DNA from: Candidatus Bathyarchaeota archaeon
GTDB lineage: Archaea > Thermoproteota > Bathyarchaeia > TCS64
Direction: 5' to 3'
Assembly (NCBI GenBank): GCA_030601645.1
Contig: JAUWBQ010000108.1
Coordinates: 1-6,156 of the forward strand
DNA: 6,156 bases
Shown: positions 5,509-6,156 of the stretch, piece by piece
Position numbering within the stretch: position 1 is the first letter of the stretch
How the letters are laid out: each line of letters starts with the position of its first letter
Notes under the pieces: model-generated
What the model saw: the letters and a program-made list of their open reading frames with translations, nothing else
Databases searched by the model: none
What the model was told of the DNA's origin: nothing
Made by a program: the position numbers and the translations under genes

Positions 5509-6110
5509 CGCTTTTTTATCTCCTCGTAGAAGTGGATTGCCCTCTGTAGCACCGTCAGGTTCGCGATCAACGCAAGCAGGATCACACCGTAGCCCAATAG
5601 CTCCAACCTGAAATAGGCAACATACGAGACAGCTATCAGGAGGATCATCCTCTCGGCCCTCTCGGCCAAACCCACCCCGGCCATGGAGACCCCCGCCGCC
5701 TCGGCCCTGGCCCTCGCGTAGCTTACCATCATAGACCCTATCACCGCGGCCATCCCCCAGACGGGGTGGCACAGCCCCGAGACGGTTATCGCGGCGAGGA
5801 CGACGGCGTCGGAGTACCTGTCCGCCACCGAGTCGAAGAACCCCCCGAAGGCGGACGCCTTCCCGGTCTTCCTCGCCAACACGCCGTCGAGGGCGTCCAA
5901 GAGCCCCGAGAGCAGTACGAGGGTGGCCGCCGCCGGCAGCAGCAGCGGGTTGAAGCTCCAGTTAAGGTAGCACCAGGCCGCCGCTCCGGAGGCTGCGAGG
6001 CCCATCACGGTGAGAATGTTGGGCGTCAAACCGAGAGAAACTAGGGGGGCGACGCTAGACGCCACCTTCTCCTCGAACATCTTCTTGAACTTGCTGGAGA
6101 CCAACGCCAC
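5505..6110 (-). CDS. CDP-alcohol phosphatidyltransferase, probable archaetidylinositol phosphate synthase
   Basis: This 201-residue integral membrane enzyme has about six helices. The complete family motif D-x2-DG-x2-AR-x8-G-x3-D-x3-D is present at D72, D75, G76, A79, R80, G89, D93 and D97, which bind the CDP-lipid and two metal ions. Members join CDP-archaeol to an alcohol head group. The downstream SYARARAEAAG (130-140) and GLAERAERMILL (147-158) resemble inositol-phosphate-using archaeal enzymes, so the likely product is archaetidylinositol phosphate. Glycerol phosphate as acceptor is the main alternative. The GTG at 6108-6110 lies about 30 bp after a TATA box, fitting a near-leaderless mRNA. 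ATG at residue 11 is a possible alternative. The last bases overlap S26e by 4 nt in convergent orientation. Confidence 0.85.
   Translation of the reverse strand: MALVSSKFKKMFEEKVASSVAPLVSLGLTPNILTVMGLAASGAAAWCYLNWSFNPLLLPAAATLVLLSGLLDALDGVLARKTGKASAFGGFFDSVADRYSDAVVLAAITVSGLCHPVWGMAAVIGSMMVSYARARAEAAGVSMAGVGLAERAERMILLIAVSYVAYFRLELLGYGVILLALIANLTVLQRAIHFYEEIKKR
5512..5517 (+). terminator. Oligo-T terminator candidate after S26e
   Basis: A run of six T follows the S26e stop by three bases. Archaeal RNA polymerase terminates at such runs without needing a hairpin. The run lies inside the 3' end of the convergent gene, where it encodes two of its last lysines on the other strand. Confidence 0.45.
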
Positions 6111-6136
6111 CGCCTCCCTATATGGGTGAGAAGACT

Positions 6137-6144
6137 GTTTAAAC
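6137..6144 (-). promoter_or_regulatory. TATA box of the CDP-alcohol phosphotransferase gene
   Basis: GTTTAAAC is an A/T box centred about 30 bp before the GTG at 6110 and reads the same on both strands. GGGAGG also lies just before the GTG, at spacing too short for a normal ribosome-binding role at that codon. This fits a start at or a few bases before GTG, and could alternatively favour TTG at codon 3. Confidence 0.5.
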
Positions 6145-6156
6145 CTTCATGCTCTA

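Noticed and set aside
5095..5772. 225-codon minus-strand frame across S26e and the end of the phosphotransferase gene
   Set aside because: It lies antisense to S26e and out of frame with the real minus-strand gene. The composition is typical of a G+C-rich shadow frame.

Overview
The window looks like a stretch of archaeal chromosome, G+C-rich and densely coded. Three things support this. It carries a eukaryote-type ribosomal protein S26e, which is found in TACK and Asgard archaea and is generally missing from Euryarchaeota. It carries an archaetidylinositol-phosphate-synthase-like CDP-alcohol phosphotransferase. Several genes have a TATA-like box about 30-37 bp before the start codon, which fits leaderless or short-leader archaeal transcripts. 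A Bathyarchaeia-like or other TACK source is my best guess, but the sequence alone does not settle it. I see no rRNA, tRNA, CRISPR array, insertion sequence or phage structural gene.

Layout. 24-416 (-) is a small HExxH predicted metallopeptidase of a conserved archaeal family. It is divergent from a compact three-gene + strand operon at 497-2187: an ECF-type S-component-like membrane protein, a membrane-anchored DUF4430 (transcobalamin C-terminal-like) protein overlapping it by 8 nt, and a winged-helix DUF4443-type regulator starting 1 nt after the preceding stop. A TATA box at about 483-490 precedes this operon. Directly after it, over the expected transcription start, lies a perfect 10-bp inverted repeat with a 1-nt centre (493-513). 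This is an obvious operator candidate. 2234-2683 (+) is a gamma-glutamylcyclotransferase-fold protein with its own promoter. It converges, with a 2-bp gap, on a 550-residue YtcJ-like amidohydrolase (2686-4338, -). A 143-bp divergent promoter region separates that gene from a cytoplasmic SGNH/GDSL hydrolase (4482-5147, +). S26e (5206-5508, +) follows and converges on the CDP-alcohol phosphotransferase (5505-6110, -); their two TAG stops share the palindrome CTAG.

The most interesting unit is the 483-2187 operon. It looks like a self-contained, possibly autoregulated uptake module: a small integral membrane substrate-binding protein, an extracytoplasmic tethered domain resembling the cobalamin-binding C-terminal domain of transcobalamin, and a regulator that may act on the palindrome at the front of its own operon. 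No ECF ATPase or T component is in the window. The substrate (a corrinoid is the natural hypothesis) and the regulatory link are inference. The other genes look like ordinary housekeeping or enzyme genes with no evident shared pathway.
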